From Thermoplasmata archaeon (GTDB taxonomy: Archaea > Thermoplasmatota > Thermoplasmata > Thermoplasmatales > Thermoplasmataceae), in NCBI GenBank assembly GCA_021794355.1, contig JAJYRA010000072.1, positions 30,964-94,963 of the forward strand: a DNA stretch of 64,000 bases, in the 5' to 3' direction. The notes under the pieces are model-generated. The model did no database searches. It had not been told where the DNA came from and saw only the letters and a program-made list of their open reading frames with translations. The first letter of the stretch is position 1. Each line of letters begins with the position of its first letter. The translations under genes and the position numbers were made by a program. This document shows positions 7,372-16,744 of the stretch, piece after piece.

Positions 7372-7672
7372 GAAGCTAACAATTCATTTAGATATAAAAT
7401 AAAAATGGGTTCCTTTGAATCCACGGGTTAATCCAGATCGAAAGTTAAAGAACCATAACTAGCTTTGAACCTGTCATTAAAAAAATAGAACTCATAATTT
7501 TCGGGAAGAGCAGAAGTTCATTGAAAAAAAATCATCTTCTTAATAAATCTTTAAATATGGTCATATATTATCTGAGGGAAAAGACCATACACCAGTGGCA
7601 ATGCCAAGGCAACCACAGTCAAGCACAAAAATTTTTGCTGCAAGGCAGGTGTAACGGTAAAGGTGATAAAAT
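7372..7672 (+). promoter_or_regulatory. Leader region of the large ribosomal operon
   Basis: About 300 bases before rpl3. TATA-like sequences are at about 7550-7558 (TTTAAATAT) and 7562-7570 (CATATATTA), giving a predicted start near 7580-7595 and an untranslated leader of about 80-90 nt. The leader holds a 17-codon frame (7601-7654, MPRQPQSSTKIFAARQV) and a 12-bp palindrome CAAAAATTTTTG (7626-7637). A GGTGA core precedes the rpl3 ATG by about 7 nt. Leader-mediated control is possible but not shown. Confidence 0.4.
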
Positions 7673-8662
7673 ATGGCAACACCACATCATCCTAGAAGAG
7701 GATCTATTGGATACTATCATAGAAAGAGAAAGCCTAGTCTAAAGTCTACAATCAGAAGCTGGCCAGAGATTGAAGGAAATGTTAAAATTCAGTCTTTTGC
7801 TGGATACAAGGTTGGAATGACACATATCGAAATGGTCGACTACAGAAAAAACAGTACAACCGCCGGTAGAAATATAATGGCCGCAGTCACTGTGGTAGAA
7901 GTCCCTCCAGCGAAGATAGTTTGTGTCAGAGGATATAGCGAGACCGAGGATGGCTTAAAGGTAACCTATGAAAAATGGTCTGATAATCTTGACAAGGAAT
8001 TGTTTGAAATAATACCGGAAACGAAGAAAAGAAACGAAAAAGAGGTTCCTACTGACCTTTCAGAAGTCAGGGTTATGCTGATGCTTCAACCGTGGTTAAT
8101 TACAGGGGTATCAAAGAAAATTCCTGACATATATGAAGCACGTATAGGTGGTTCCACCATTGAGGCAAGGCTAAATTATGGAATGGAGAAACTGGGAAAG
8201 GAAATTGAGTTCACAGATTTTTCAAAGCCTGGAAATTTTGTTGATATAATATCTGTTACAAAGGGAAAAGGGTTTACGGGGCATGTGGAGAGATTTGGAG
8301 TAAAACTATTACCCACAAAAAACAGAAACCATAGAAGAATGATTGGAACTCTCGGTCCATGGCACCCTGACTGGATAAGATGGCAGGTTCCGCAAGCAGG
8401 ACAGATGGGTTCTCATCAGAGGACACAACAAAACATGAGGGTAGTCAAGTATGCCAAATCACAGGGACAGGATGATATAAATGTGAAAGGTGGGTTCGTG
8501 AATTACGGACTTGTAAGAACAAACTATGTCCTGATCCACGGTTCAGTACCTGGTTCCATAAAAAGGCTAATTAAATTCAGGGATCCTTCAAGGCAGAAGT
8601 CACCCTCAGTTCAGAATCTGGAGATTGCATATATATCAAGGGAATCAAAGCAGGGTGATTAA
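7673..8662 (+). CDS. rpl3: Ribosomal protein uL3
   Basis: 329 residues, the usual archaeal length. It starts MATPHHPRRGSIGYYHRKR, the archaeal/eukaryotic N-terminus reaching to the peptidyl transferase centre. The central KGKGFTGHVERFG, the loop HRRMIGTLGPWHP and GQMGSHQRTQ are uL3 hallmarks. It is an early-assembly large-subunit protein. First gene of the operon; AGGTGATAAA precedes the ATG, and rpl4 follows after 2 nt. Confidence 0.97.
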   Translation: MATPHHPRRGSIGYYHRKRKPSLKSTIRSWPEIEGNVKIQSFAGYKVGMTHIEMVDYRKNSTTAGRNIMAAVTVVEVPPAKIVCVRGYSETEDGLKVTYEKWSDNLDKELFEIIPETKKRNEKEVPTDLSEVRVMLMLQPWLITGVSKKIPDIYEARIGGSTIEARLNYGMEKLGKEIEFTDFSKPGNFVDIISVTKGKGFTGHVERFGVKLLPTKNRNHRRMIGTLGPWHPDWIRWQVPQAGQMGSHQRTQQNMRVVKYAKSQGQDDINVKGGFVNYGLVRTNYVLIHGSVPGSIKRLIKFRDPSRQKSPSVQNLEIAYISRESKQGD

Positions 8663-8664
8663 GA

Positions 8665-9420
8665 GTGAAAACATCAATATACAATGTGGATGGAAAAGTA
8701 AAGGGAGAAATGGATGTACCACAGATATTCTATTCTGAAATGAGAGAAGATATAATGAAAAAGGCTTTCAGAGCTGTTTCTCTATCATACAGGAAGCCCT
8801 ACGGTTCCTCTCCAAACGCTGGACTTAGAAGGGTCGGTCACACATCAGGTCCAGGTATGGGGATATCGAGAATGCCCAGAGTATCCGGAAGTTCGAGGGC
8901 AGTTTTACTGGGCAGCACGAAGGGAGGAAGAAGCCCACACTCGCCCAGAGCTGAAAAGAACTTGAAGTTAAAAATAAACAAAAAGGAGAAGGTTGTAGCA
9001 TGGAGAACCGCACTTACCATGGCTGCAAATGCAGATATTGTTAAAAAGAGAGGACACATATTTTCTGAAGAATTAACATTTCCCGTAATTGTGGATGACG
9101 AGATTAACAATATAACCAAGACCAGAGATGCAAGAAATTTCCTTCAGTCCCTTGGTGTATGGGAAGATGTTGAAAGGGCCAAGGAAAAAACAAAAATAAG
9201 GGCTGGAAGAGGAACAATGAGAAACAGGACCTACAGAACACCAAAAAGTATTCTCATTGTTTCAGACAAACCATCCGGCCTTAAGGCGTTCAAGTCTCTT
9301 CCAGGAGTGGATATTTCATTCAGCAAGAATATTTCTATATCAAAACTTGCACCTGGAGGTGTTGGAGGAAGACTGATATTATTTACTGAGAGTTCAATTA
9401 AAAATATGGAGGTGGAATGA
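8665..9420 (+). CDS. rpl4: Ribosomal protein uL4
   Basis: 251 residues from a GTG start that follows a GGTGA core by 7 nt. The long basic loop (PNAGLRRVGHTSGPG to about residue 80) extends into the exit tunnel, and RAGRGTMRNR is a typical uL4 segment. It binds 23S rRNA domain I. Its stop overlaps the rpl23 ATG as ATGA. Confidence 0.95.
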   Translation: MKTSIYNVDGKVKGEMDVPQIFYSEMREDIMKKAFRAVSLSYRKPYGSSPNAGLRRVGHTSGPGMGISRMPRVSGSSRAVLLGSTKGGRSPHSPRAEKNLKLKINKKEKVVAWRTALTMAANADIVKKRGHIFSEELTFPVIVDDEINNITKTRDARNFLQSLGVWEDVERAKEKTKIRAGRGTMRNRTYRTPKSILIVSDKPSGLKAFKSLPGVDISFSKNISISKLAPGGVGGRLILFTESSIKNMEVE

Positions 9421-9674
9421 GAATGGAAGATGTATTGATAGCCCCTACTGCAACAGAAAAAACAATGATCCAGAGCCAAACTGAAAACAAGCTTACTTTT
9501 ATTGTAAACAGGAAAGCAACGAAAAAACAGATAAAAGAAGACGTTGAAAGGCAGTTTAGCGTTAAGGTTGAAAAAATTAATGTCCTTTACACGAAAAGAG
9601 GAAAGAAAGCGGTAATAAAGCTTTCTGGAGATTTCAATGCAGAGGAGATTGGAGAGAGAATAGGAATTTACTGA
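9417..9674 (+). CDS. rpl23: Ribosomal protein uL23
   Basis: 85 residues, the normal archaeal length, with the family start APTATEKTM and the strand NKLTFIVNRKATKKQIKEDV. It lies at the tunnel exit and docks SRP and the translocon. The ATG at 9417 overlaps the rpl4 stop; an ATG two codons on (9423) is better spaced from GGAGGTG (9408-9414) and may be the real start. Confidence 0.95.
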   Translation: MRMEDVLIAPTATEKTMIQSQTENKLTFIVNRKATKKQIKEDVERQFSVKVEKINVLYTKRGKKAVIKLSGDFNAEEIGERIGIY

Positions 9675-9683
9675 GGTGTTGAA

Positions 9684-10379
9684 ATGGGAAAACTAATTAT
9701 ACCGCAAAGAAGAGGAAAGGGGGGACTGATTTATAGAAGTCCGAGCCACAGGCATGTTAGCGCTATGAGAATACCTCTGGATGGCAATTATCAAATCAAG
9801 GATATAATCCACGCCCCAGGGAGAAATTCTCCAGTATTAGTTCTGGATGGAGGGGAAAAGAAGAATCAGTACCAGATAGCGTTTAATGGAGCATACGTAA
9901 GTCAAAAGGTAAACATAGGTAAAATAGAGAATCCAAAAAGTGGGGATTCCACCTATCTAGGATTTATACCAGATGGTTCCCTGGTCCATAACATTGAAAC
10001 CGTACCGGGAGACGGAGGAAAATTGTGCAGGACTGCAGGGACCTATTCACAGGTAATAAGTCACGGCGAATTTGTATCTATAAAATTGCCTTCAGGAGCC
10101 ATAAAGAGTGTGAATCCCCAATGCAGGGCAACGGTTGGTACTGTTGCAGGGACAGGAGCTAAAGATATACCCATTCTTAAGGCTGGAAGGCACATTCACT
10201 ATCTCCAGAGCAAGGCTAAAAAAGCAATCTCTGTCAGGGGAGTTGCCATGAACGCAGTCAATCACCCGCATGGTGGAGGAAATCACCAGCATGTCGGTAG
10301 ACCAAGCACAGTTGGAAGAGGGACACCGCCAGGCAGGAAAGTGGGAAGATTATCACCAAAGAGGAGGAAAGTTAAATGA
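9684..10379 (+). CDS. rpl2: Ribosomal protein uL2
   Basis: 231 residues. It carries the conserved C-terminal [17 protein letters not shown] with the histidine loop at the peptidyl transferase centre, and the [12 protein letters not shown] motif in the middle. It is needed for subunit joining. A GAGGTG core lies before the ATG, and its stop overlaps rps19 as ATGA. Confidence 0.97.
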   Translation: MGKLIIPQRRGKGGLIYRSPSHRHVSAMRIPLDGNYQIKDIIHAPGRNSPVLVLDGGEKKNQYQIAFNGAYVSQKVNIGKIENPKSGDSTYLGFIPDGSLVHNIETVPGDGGKLCRTAGTYSQVISHGEFVSIKLPSGAIKSVNPQCRATVGTVAGTGAKDIPILKAGRHIHYLQSKAKKAISVRGVAMNAVNHPHGGGNHQHVGRPSTVGRGTPPGRKVGRLSPKRRKVK

Positions 10380-10831
10380 CAACAAATAGACAGGCATCTG
10401 CAAAATCCATAAGGAGAAGGAGCAGGAAGTCTCAAAAAGTAGCTATGGGGCGATCGAAGGAGTTCAAATACAAAGGTTATACTCTGGAAGAGCTCCAGAA
10501 AATGGATAGAGAGAAATTAATAGAGGTATTTCCGGCTAGAGTCAGAAGAAGCCTGAAAAGAGAGATGGGGCCAGACCAGAAAATAGTTGCAAAAAGATTG
10601 ATGGGCAATAAAACTGAAATAAGGACGCATGTTAGGGACTTAATAATCCTGCCAAGGTATGTGGGTAAAGTAGTACATGTACACAATGGTAAAAACTACG
10701 TCAAATTCGAATTAAAGGCCGAGATGATAGGGCACTATGTTGGTGAATTCGCCCTGACAAGAGGGGAAGTTAAGCACTCTGGTCCTGGAGTAGGCGCAAC
10801 CAGATCGTCTAAATTCATGCCATTGAAGTGA
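10376..10831 (+). CDS. rps19: Ribosomal protein uS19
   Basis: 151 residues with the archaeal basic N-terminal extension. The C-terminal [20 protein letters not shown] and [21 protein letters not shown] are the uS19 signature. It binds 16S rRNA in the head of the small subunit near uS13. The start overlaps rpl2 by 4 nt. Confidence 0.97.
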   Translation: MTTNRQASAKSIRRRSRKSQKVAMGRSKEFKYKGYTLEELQKMDREKLIEVFPARVRRSLKREMGPDQKIVAKRLMGNKTEIRTHVRDLIILPRYVGKVVHVHNGKNYVKFELKAEMIGHYVGEFALTRGEVKHSGPGVGATRSSKFMPLK

Positions 10832-10837
10832 TGTAAA

Positions 10838-11287
10838 ATGAAAGGATATTCAATAATAGAAATGTCGGAAAAATCAGCAAGATCCATAAGGAAGAACTGC
10901 AACATTTCCCTTAAGGATGCAGTAAACATTGCCCACAATATAAAAGGTATGGACCTGGCAAAGGCAGAAGACCTTCTGGAGGCAGTAATGAAAAAGGAAA
11001 GACCAATTAAGTATTTCCGTTACCTTGATTCTGTATCCCATAGAAAGGGATACGGTCCAGGCCGTTATCCGGTTAGGGCAGTAAAGCAATTCCAATCATT
11101 GATTGGTAACGTTAAGGCTAATGCAGAATTCAAGGGGCTGGATACCGATTCCCTGAAGATTGTAATGGTCACGGCAGACAAGGGTCCTATGTTAAAGCGT
11201 TTTACGCCCAAGGCTTATGGAAGGGCTGGGGCTAATAACAGAGATATGGTTCATCTTTCCATTGTAGTTGAAGAGGTCGAAAAATGA
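10838..11287 (+). CDS. rpl22: Ribosomal protein uL22
   Basis: 149 residues. The archaeal [20 protein letters not shown] start region and the tunnel-lining loop with [17 protein letters not shown] sequence ([17 protein letters not shown]) are clear. It lines the exit tunnel with uL4. Six bases follow rps19; the stop overlaps rps3 by 4 nt. Confidence 0.96.
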   Translation: MKGYSIIEMSEKSARSIRKNCNISLKDAVNIAHNIKGMDLAKAEDLLEAVMKKERPIKYFRYLDSVSHRKGYGPGRYPVRAVKQFQSLIGNVKANAEFKGLDTDSLKIVMVTADKGPMLKRFTPKAYGRAGANNRDMVHLSIVVEEVEK

Positions 11288-11946
11288 AGGAAAGGAAATT
11301 TATTAATGAGAGTATAAAGCGATTACTGGTCTCAGAATATATTAGACGAGAAACGGATATTGCTGGATTTGGCGGGATTGAAATGAAGAGAAACCTTCTT
11401 GACACATCCATTCAATTAGTTGTCAATAAACCTGGACTTGTCATTGGAAGAAGGGGATCTAAGGTTCAGGAAATAGAAGAAACGCTCAGAACCAGATTTA
11501 AAATAGAAGGTCCGAGGATAGAGGTAAAGGAGGTCAAGGAACCAGATCTAAATCCACAAATCGTATCAAAGAAAATTGCAATGTCCCTTGAAAAGGGATG
11601 GGCATACAGAAAAGCCGGAAACACAGCATTAAGGAGAATAATCGAAAGTGATGCTAGAGGCGTCATGATTAAAATCGGAGGAAAGATCTCGGGAGAAAGG
11701 GCGAGAAGCCAGAAGTTTTTCTTTGGTTCTATAAAATATTCAGGAGAACCCGCAAGAAGTGGGATTGAATACGGGTTTTCCACTGCAAAACTAAAACTTG
11801 GCATAATAGGTGTATCCGTTAGGATCCTGAATTGGGACTATAAACTACCAGATGATATAACTGTAAATAAGGCTAATTTAAAGGTAAATGAGGTGAAGGA
11901 AGAAAATGTCGGAATTGAAGCCGGAACAACTGAGAAAAATGAGTGA
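11284..11946 (+). CDS. rps3: Ribosomal protein uS3
   Basis: 220 residues. The KH domain motif [16 protein letters not shown] (about residues 52-67) is typical, and [20 protein letters not shown] marks the C-terminal domain. It forms part of the mRNA entry channel. The gene overlaps rpl29 by 41 nt, the largest overlap in this operon. Confidence 0.97.
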   Translation: MKERKFINESIKRLLVSEYIRRETDIAGFGGIEMKRNLLDTSIQLVVNKPGLVIGRRGSKVQEIEETLRTRFKIEGPRIEVKEVKEPDLNPQIVSKKIAMSLEKGWAYRKAGNTALRRIIESDARGVMIKIGGKISGERARSQKFFFGSIKYSGEPARSGIEYGFSTAKLKLGIIGVSVRILNWDYKLPDDITVNKANLKVNEVKEENVGIEAGTTEKNE

Positions 11947-12112
11947 ACAGGAAAGAGGGGAGAGAATGAAGGAACTTAAGGAAAATCTCCTCAGGCAGAG
12001 AGCCAGTGTGGCCATGGGAGGTTCACCTCTTAATCCTGGTCTAATAAGATCCATAAGAAGGCAGATTGCCAGGATCAGGACTATAGAGCATGAGGAGGAA
12101 ACAAAAAGATGA
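11906..12112 (+). CDS. rpl29: Ribosomal protein uL29
   Basis: 68 residues, mostly helical, with [14 protein letters not shown] at the N-terminus and the second helix [13 protein letters not shown] as in archaeal uL29. It sits by the tunnel exit near uL23. The start within rps3 is kept because the ELK..QLR.MSE block matches the family start; a later ATG (11939) would remove it. Confidence 0.93.
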   Translation: MSELKPEQLRKMSEQERGERMKELKENLLRQRASVAMGGSPLNPGLIRSIRRQIARIRTIEHEEETKR

Positions 12113-12411
12113 AGGATAAAAACTTTACGGGAATCCCAAAGGAATTGCAGCCATGGGACGGTTTTACCAGGGACACAATGGCAGTGAGAATTACCGTCGA
12201 TAAAAGAAGATATGGAAAAAATGTAACCATCATAGAGGGCATCGATCCAAAGATGGAGAACATTGACGATATTGCAAAGCAATTGAAACGAAAGGTTGCA
12301 TCTGGTGGAACAGTAAAGGAAGGAAGAATTATTGAACTCCAGGGAGACCATAGGGATTCAGTAAAGAAATATCTTGAAGGAATTGGGTTTAAAACAGAGG
12401 TAGTTGGATAA
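12109..12411 (+). CDS. Translation initiation factor aIF1 (SUI1)
   Basis: 100 residues of the SUI1/eIF1 fold: ITVDKRRYGKNVTIIEGI, then LKRKVASGGTVKEGRIIELQGDHRD. It binds near the P site of the small subunit and monitors start-codon selection. Its place between uL29 and the RNase P protein is the standard archaeal order. It overlaps both neighbours by 1-4 nt. Confidence 0.95.
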   Translation: MKDKNFTGIPKELQPWDGFTRDTMAVRITVDKRRYGKNVTIIEGIDPKMENIDDIAKQLKRKVASGGTVKEGRIIELQGDHRDSVKKYLEGIGFKTEVVG

Positions 12412-12701
12412 TGGTAGTGGACATATATGGGGAGGAATTCTTGGGGAGGATAATGAAAGTTACCTCTTCAACCAATAGCAATCTGTCCGGAGTGGAAGGG
12501 GTAGTGGTGAAAGAGACCAAAAATACCTTCAGTTTGCTGGACAGATACCAGGTGAAGGTTATTCCAAAAAATATATGTCAATTTTCTCTGGAGGTAGATA
12601 ATAAAATCTATCAGCTGGATGGAAAGGTAATGTGCTACAGGCCAGAAAACCGCCTGAAAGAACTCAGAAGGATTAACAAAAACTTAAGGAGGATGAACTA
12701 A
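12411..12701 (+). CDS. rnp1: RNase P protein component 1 (Rpp29/Pop4)
   Basis: 96 residues with an Sm-like beta barrel: EEFLGRIMKVTSSTNSNLSG, VEGVVVKETKNTFSL, VIPKNICQFSLEV. This is the archaeal Rnp1/Rpp29 pattern. It binds Rpp21 and RNase P RNA for tRNA 5' processing. Its location after aIF1 and before uS17 is conserved in archaea and supports the call. Confidence 0.92.
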   Translation: MVVDIYGEEFLGRIMKVTSSTNSNLSGVEGVVVKETKNTFSLLDRYQVKVIPKNICQFSLEVDNKIYQLDGKVMCYRPENRLKELRRINKNLRRMN

Positions 12702-13028
12702 ATGACAAGAAACATAGGACTGGATATAGCCCCGCCCGAAAAGGAATGTGAAGATAAGAAATGCCCATATCACTCAAATCTGAGTGTAAGAGGGAGAGTT
12801 ACCATAGGAACTGTGGTTTCAAAGGGAATGGTAAATAGCGTAGTTGTTAGGAGAGAATTTAAGACATTTAACTCAAAATATGAGAGAAATATAAAGTCTG
12901 TTTCCAGTTACCATGTACATCTGCCCCCATGCATTGATGTAAAAAATGGGGACAGGGTACTTTTTACCGAGTGCAGAAAGTTGTCTAAAACGATATCGCA
13001 TGTTGTTGTAGGGAGGTTAGATCAATGA
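12702..13028 (+). CDS. rps17: Ribosomal protein uS17
   Basis: 108 residues with the archaeal N-terminal extension IGLDIAPPEKEC. The OB fold ends in HLPPCIDVKNGDRVLFTECRKLSKTISHVVV. Cysteines CEDKKC near the N-terminus may bind metal, as seen in some archaeal uS17. It binds the body of 16S rRNA. Confidence 0.96.
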   Translation: MTRNIGLDIAPPEKECEDKKCPYHSNLSVRGRVTIGTVVSKGMVNSVVVRREFKTFNSKYERNIKSVSSYHVHLPPCIDVKNGDRVLFTECRKLSKTISHVVVGRLDQ

Positions 13029-13423
13029 AAGGGATAGCCGGAAGGCAGTCAAGAGGGTTACCATTTGGAGCAAGAATGATTTGCGCTGATAACAGCGGAG
13101 CAAAAATAGTCAGTTTGATAAACGTAAAGGCATGGCACGGTGTGGCCAGGAGGAATCCAGCTGCAGGTGTTGGTGATATGTTTATAGCAAGCGTAAAAAA
13201 GGGAGGTCCTGACGTAAGGGCTAAGGTGGTTTACGCAGTGGTAATACGACAGAAAAGACCCTATAGAAGGGCAGACGGATCAATCATTTCATTTGAAGAG
13301 AATGCCGCAGTATTGGTTACACCGGACGGAGAGGTCAGAGGATCAGAAATAAAGGGGCCGGTTGCAAGAGAAGCAGCTGAAAGATGGCCAAGAATTGCGG
13401 CCATTGCATCAACCATAGTGTAG
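13025..13423 (+). CDS. rpl14: Ribosomal protein uL14
   Basis: 132 residues with the signature MICADNSGAKIVSLINV near the N-terminus and VIRQKRPYRRADGSIISFEENAAVL in the middle. It forms inter-subunit bridges beside eL19/uL3. Overlaps rps17 by 4 nt. Confidence 0.97.
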   Translation: MKGIAGRQSRGLPFGARMICADNSGAKIVSLINVKAWHGVARRNPAAGVGDMFIASVKKGGPDVRAKVVYAVVIRQKRPYRRADGSIISFEENAAVLVTPDGEVRGSEIKGPVAREAAERWPRIAAIASTIV

Positions 13424-13433
13424 GTGAATAAAC

Positions 13434-13994
13434 ATGATGAATAAAGTAAAAGTAACGCTTGAAAAGGACCTTCGAAAAAAATTAGGGATCAGACAGTTTC
13501 CCATTATGAAGGGAGATATTGTCAAAATAATAAAGGGAAGTAGAAGAGGAGAAGGAGGAAAGGTAGCATCAGTAGACCACAGGCACTCACTGATAATAAT
13601 AGACGGAATAAATATAGCAAAGGCCGATGGAAAAGAGAAGTCGTTTCCAATACAGCCAGAAAAGATAGAAATTACAAAACTTGACCTGACCATGGAAGAA
13701 AGGTCCGGAAGGATAAGGGAACTTGCGTCCATGAAGAATATAGTTCTGAACGATCAGACCCTTGAGGAGTATTCCACAAAGAGTGAACCAGAAGAACCTG
13801 AAGTTCCAATGGAATCTGAAGAGTTGAAAACAGAAGAAATGGGAATACAGGAGAATGAGGTATATGACGATCAGGCATCCGAAGATTCAGAGGCGGAGGA
13901 ATTTCCTGAAAAGGAAGCTCAGGATGATGGAGAGGACGATGAAAGTGACGAAGATGAACCAGATGATGAAACCGAAGGAGATGAACAAAAATGA
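13434..13994 (+). CDS. rpl24: Ribosomal protein uL24 with long acidic tail
   Basis: 186 residues. The first 115 form a normal archaeal uL24, with the KOW motif MKGDIVKIIKGSRRGEGGKV and the helix-rich part LTMEERSGRIRELASMK. The last 65-70 residues are almost wholly acidic (Asp/Glu/Ser/Pro) and end GDEQK. Archaeal uL24 is usually about 115-120 residues, so this tail is an extension, probably disordered. Start ATG 13434 follows AGGTGA; a second ATG is adjacent. Overlaps rps4e by 4 nt. Confidence 0.95.
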   Translation: MMNKVKVTLEKDLRKKLGIRQFPIMKGDIVKIIKGSRRGEGGKVASVDHRHSLIIIDGINIAKADGKEKSFPIQPEKIEITKLDLTMEERSGRIRELASMKNIVLNDQTLEEYSTKSEPEEPEVPMESEELKTEEMGIQENEVYDDQASEDSEAEEFPEKEAQDDGEDDESDEDEPDDETEGDEQK

Positions 13995-14704
13995 TTAACA
14001 AGACGAAAAGGCAGATGATTCCACGAGTCGTGAAAATACCCAGGAAGTCGTATTTCTGGGGATCAACCTCAATGGCTGGACCACATAAGAAGAATGCATC
14101 TGTTCCTATGTTGCACATATTAAGAGATTACCTATCTCTTGGAGACAAGGAGAGAGAAATCACAAGACTATTGAATAATAAGCTCGTGAATGTCGATGGA
14201 AAAGCCATAAAGGAAAAAAAATATCCCACTGGCTTCATGGATCTTGTCACGATACCCAGTATGAAAAAGAGTTACAGAATTCTATATGACAGGCTGGGTA
14301 GGCTAACACCTGTACCTGAAAGAGATGAAAATTCCAATGTTAAGCCAAGAAAGGTGCTAAACAAATTTACCGTAAAGGGGAACAAAACAATGATAGTTTG
14401 CCATGATGGATATAATTTCATAAGTGATAATAAGACAATATCCACAGGAGACGTCGTATTATTCAACGTAAAAGAAAAAAAGATTGATGGAACCATAAAG
14501 CTTCAGGAAGGATCTAAGGTGTTCCTCACGGGTGGTAATCACGTGGGCTCAGTTGCAACGGTAAAGTCCATTGAAGTAAGTAAATCCTCATCGTCAAACC
14601 TCATATCTATGGAAGAGGGATTTGCAACCATAGAGGAATACGTCTTTCCCATTGGAAATCTGAAGTTCAACAGTATCGAATTGAAGGGAGGTAATGCGGA
14701 ATGA
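13991..14704 (+). CDS. rps4e: Ribosomal protein eS4
   Basis: 237 residues of the archaeal/eukaryotic S4e family: S4-like RNA-binding part near residues 40-80 (LNNKLVNVDGKAIKEKKYPTG with the GFMDLVTI block), then a KOW-containing C-terminal half (LTGGNHVGSVATV). No bacterial counterpart. It sits in the small-subunit body. Confidence 0.95.
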   Translation: MINKTKRQMIPRVVKIPRKSYFWGSTSMAGPHKKNASVPMLHILRDYLSLGDKEREITRLLNNKLVNVDGKAIKEKKYPTGFMDLVTIPSMKKSYRILYDRLGRLTPVPERDENSNVKPRKVLNKFTVKGNKTMIVCHDGYNFISDNKTISTGDVVLFNVKEKKIDGTIKLQEGSKVFLTGGNHVGSVATVKSIEVSKSSSSNLISMEEGFATIEEYVFPIGNLKFNSIELKGGNAE

Positions 14705-15222
14705 ATGCACAAAACCCAATGAGGGAAATAACTCTTGATAAGATAGTGGTAAATATCGGCGTTGGACAGGCTGGTGACAGATTAAACAAGGCCGTAAAGG
14801 TTATAGAAATGATTACGGGGCATAAGCCTGTTCTTACCACATCTAAGAAAACTGTTAGGGAGTTCAATTTGAGAAAGGGTCTGACCATAGGTGCTAAGGT
14901 TACGCTCAGAAAGGCTGATGCGGATAAATTCCTGAAGGAAGCACTATACGCCAGGGAATACAAATTCCCACATTATTCTGTGGACAAACAGGGAAATGCC
15001 TATTTTGGAATATCAGAATATACTGATTTCAAGGGAATGAAATATGACCCGGAAATTGGAATATTCGGCATGGATGTTGCCGTAGTACTCAAGAGAAAAG
15101 GGGGATTTAGAAATGCAAAAAGAAACATCAGGAAAGAAAATCTTTCTTCCAAGCTGTTCATAACAAAGGAAGAAACCCTGGCTTTTTTAAAGGAAAAATA
15201 CCAGGTAGAGGTGATCAATTAA
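14701..15222 (+). CDS. rpl5: Ribosomal protein uL5
   Basis: 173 residues with [20 protein letters not shown] near the N-terminus and [18 protein letters not shown] in the centre. It binds 5S rRNA and contacts tRNA in the P site. The stop shares bases with the rps14 ATG (TAATG). Confidence 0.96.
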   Translation: MNAQNPMREITLDKIVVNIGVGQAGDRLNKAVKVIEMITGHKPVLTTSKKTVREFNLRKGLTIGAKVTLRKADADKFLKEALYAREYKFPHYSVDKQGNAYFGISEYTDFKGMKYDPEIGIFGMDVAVVLKRKGGFRNAKRNIRKENLSSKLFITKEETLAFLKEKYQVEVIN

Positions 15223-15383
15223 TGTCAAATATAGTACTGAGGCCAACCAAGAAATTCGGAAGAGTTGAAGGTTGCGTGAGATGCGGAAGAAAAAGAGGAA
15301 TGGTAAGGAGATATGGAATTAGGATGTGCAGGCAGTGCTTCAGGGAGACAGCGCCCTCCATAGGCTTTAAAAAATTCAGTTGA
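15222..15383 (+). CDS. rps14: Ribosomal protein uS14, zinc form
   Basis: A 53-residue gene found by reading the gap between uL5 and uS8. The protein reads through [20 protein letters not shown] and ends GFKKFS. Cysteines 18, 21, 36 and 39 form the CxxC...CxxC zinc site of archaeal uS14. Start ATG overlaps the rpl5 stop, and GGTGA precedes it by 7 nt. Order uL5-uS14-uS8 is standard. Confidence 0.96.
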   Translation: MSNIVLRPTKKFGRVEGCVRCGRKRGMVRRYGIRMCRQCFRETAPSIGFKKFS

Positions 15384-15392
15384 GGTGATAAT

Positions 15393-15782
15393 GTGAGACA
15401 TGATCCATTAAATGATATAATTAACACAATAAAAAATGCTTCAAGTATAGGGAAGAGGGAAATCGAGGTAGGGCCAGCAGCAAGGATGATTGGTCGCGTT
15501 CTCAAGGTAATGCAGGACTATAACTATATTTCAAGTTTTGAAGTCGTAGAGGATGGTCAGGGAGGAAAGTTCAAGATCAAGCTGAATAGCACGATTAATA
15601 ATTGTGGGACCATAAAGCCAAGATACTCTGTTAAGAAAGTGAATCTTGATATGTTTGAGTCCAGGTACTTGCCCGCCCAGGATTTTGGGATACTTATTGT
15701 CACAACAACCAAGGGTGTCATGAGTCACGTGGAGGCAAGGAAACATGGGTTAGGAGGAAAACTGCTGGCTTACATATATTAG
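15393..15782 (+). CDS. rps8: Ribosomal protein uS8
   Basis: 129 residues from a GTG start, giving the family N-terminus MRHDPLNDIINTIKNA; the ATG two bases earlier is out of frame. The C-terminal TTTKGVMSHVEARKHGLGGKLLAYIY is typical. It nucleates the central domain of 16S rRNA. A GAGGTGA core lies 6 nt upstream. Confidence 0.96.
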   Translation: MRHDPLNDIINTIKNASSIGKREIEVGPAARMIGRVLKVMQDYNYISSFEVVEDGQGGKFKIKLNSTINNCGTIKPRYSVKKVNLDMFESRYLPAQDFGILIVTTTKGVMSHVEARKHGLGGKLLAYIY

Positions 15783-15791
15783 GTGAAAAAA

Positions 15792-16334
15792 ATGGTTAAT
15801 TGGAAAGAATCGGAGAAATTAAAAACACCATCAGGAGTAAAAGCAGAGATGAAAGAGGGTGTTCTAGAAGTTACTGGTAAGCTGGGTAAAGTTACCAGAA
15901 ATTTCGCAGATAATTACGTAAGAGTCCAGGTCGTGGACGGATCTGTTTCAATTGAGAAATCAAAGGAAAACAGGTACACAAGGGCAATATCTGGAACCTG
16001 GAATTCAGAGATCAAGAATATGTTCAAGGGGGTGCAGGAAGGCTTTACATATACAATGAAAGTTGATTATACGCATTTCCCTACGAGGGTCTCTGTAAGA
16101 GGAAACATATTGCTGGTAGAAAATTTCCTTGGTGAAAGGAGTCCAAGGGAGGCAAAGATACTTGGATCAACAAAGGTTTCAATTAAGGGGGACAGAATTA
16201 CACTTACGGGCATTGACAAGCGTGAAATAGGAGAAACCTGTTCAAACATAGAACGGGCAACAAAGATAAGGGGATTTGATCTGAGAATATTCCAGGATGG
16301 GATCTTCCCAATAGATACGGAGGTAGAAGAATAA
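15792..16334 (+). CDS. rpl6: Ribosomal protein uL6
   Basis: 180 residues from ATG 15792. I chose this over the GTG at 15783 because AGGTGA at 15781-15786 is then the ribosome binding site, as elsewhere in this operon. Two tandem alpha/beta domains; the segment HFPTRVSVRGNILLVENFLGER is the archaeal/eukaryotic L9-type signature. It sits near the factor-binding site. Confidence 0.94.
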   Translation: MVNWKESEKLKTPSGVKAEMKEGVLEVTGKLGKVTRNFADNYVRVQVVDGSVSIEKSKENRYTRAISGTWNSEIKNMFKGVQEGFTYTMKVDYTHFPTRVSVRGNILLVENFLGERSPREAKILGSTKVSIKGDRITLTGIDKREIGETCSNIERATKIRGFDLRIFQDGIFPIDTEVEE

Positions 16335-16744
16335 TGACATCCTCAATTAAGCCGACCATGAGCAAGGAAGAAAAGAAGTTGCTCAAAGAGAAAAATGAAC
16401 AGGCAAGAAAAAGAGTAGAATTCAGGAGACAGGAATGGTTCAGGTATAAAAAATTCGGTGAAGAATACAGGAAGCCGAGAGGATATCACTCCAAAATGAG
16501 GGAAAAACTGGCCAGGAGACCACCTGTTGTTGATGTTGGATACAGGGGACCAAAGGCCGTTAGATACTTACACCCATCCGGCTTTCAGGAGGTCTTGGTG
16601 CATAATCTGGCAGAACTTGAAGCCATAAACCCAGCGAGGGAAGCATGCAGAATTTCAGCTACGGTTGGCCTTAAAAAGAGGGAGGTTCTTGAAGGCAGAG
16701 CCGATGAGTTGGGTATCAGGATATTAAACAGGAAGGTGCAGTAA
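16334..16744 (+). CDS. rpl32e: Ribosomal protein eL32
   Basis: 136 residues. FRRQEWFRYKKFGEEYRKPRG and HPSGFQEVLVHNLAELEAI are diagnostic for eL32. It is specific to archaea and eukaryotes and lies on the back of the large subunit. Overlaps rpl6 by 1 nt. Confidence 0.96.
   Translation: MTSSIKPTMSKEEKKLLKEKNEQARKRVEFRRQEWFRYKKFGEEYRKPRGYHSKMREKLARRPPVVDVGYRGPKAVRYLHPSGFQEVLVHNLAELEAINPAREACRISATVGLKKREVLEGRADELGIRILNRKVQ

Noticed and set aside
7521..7742. 73-codon frame overlapping the rpl3 start
   Set aside because: No family resemblance, and it overlaps rpl3 in another frame.
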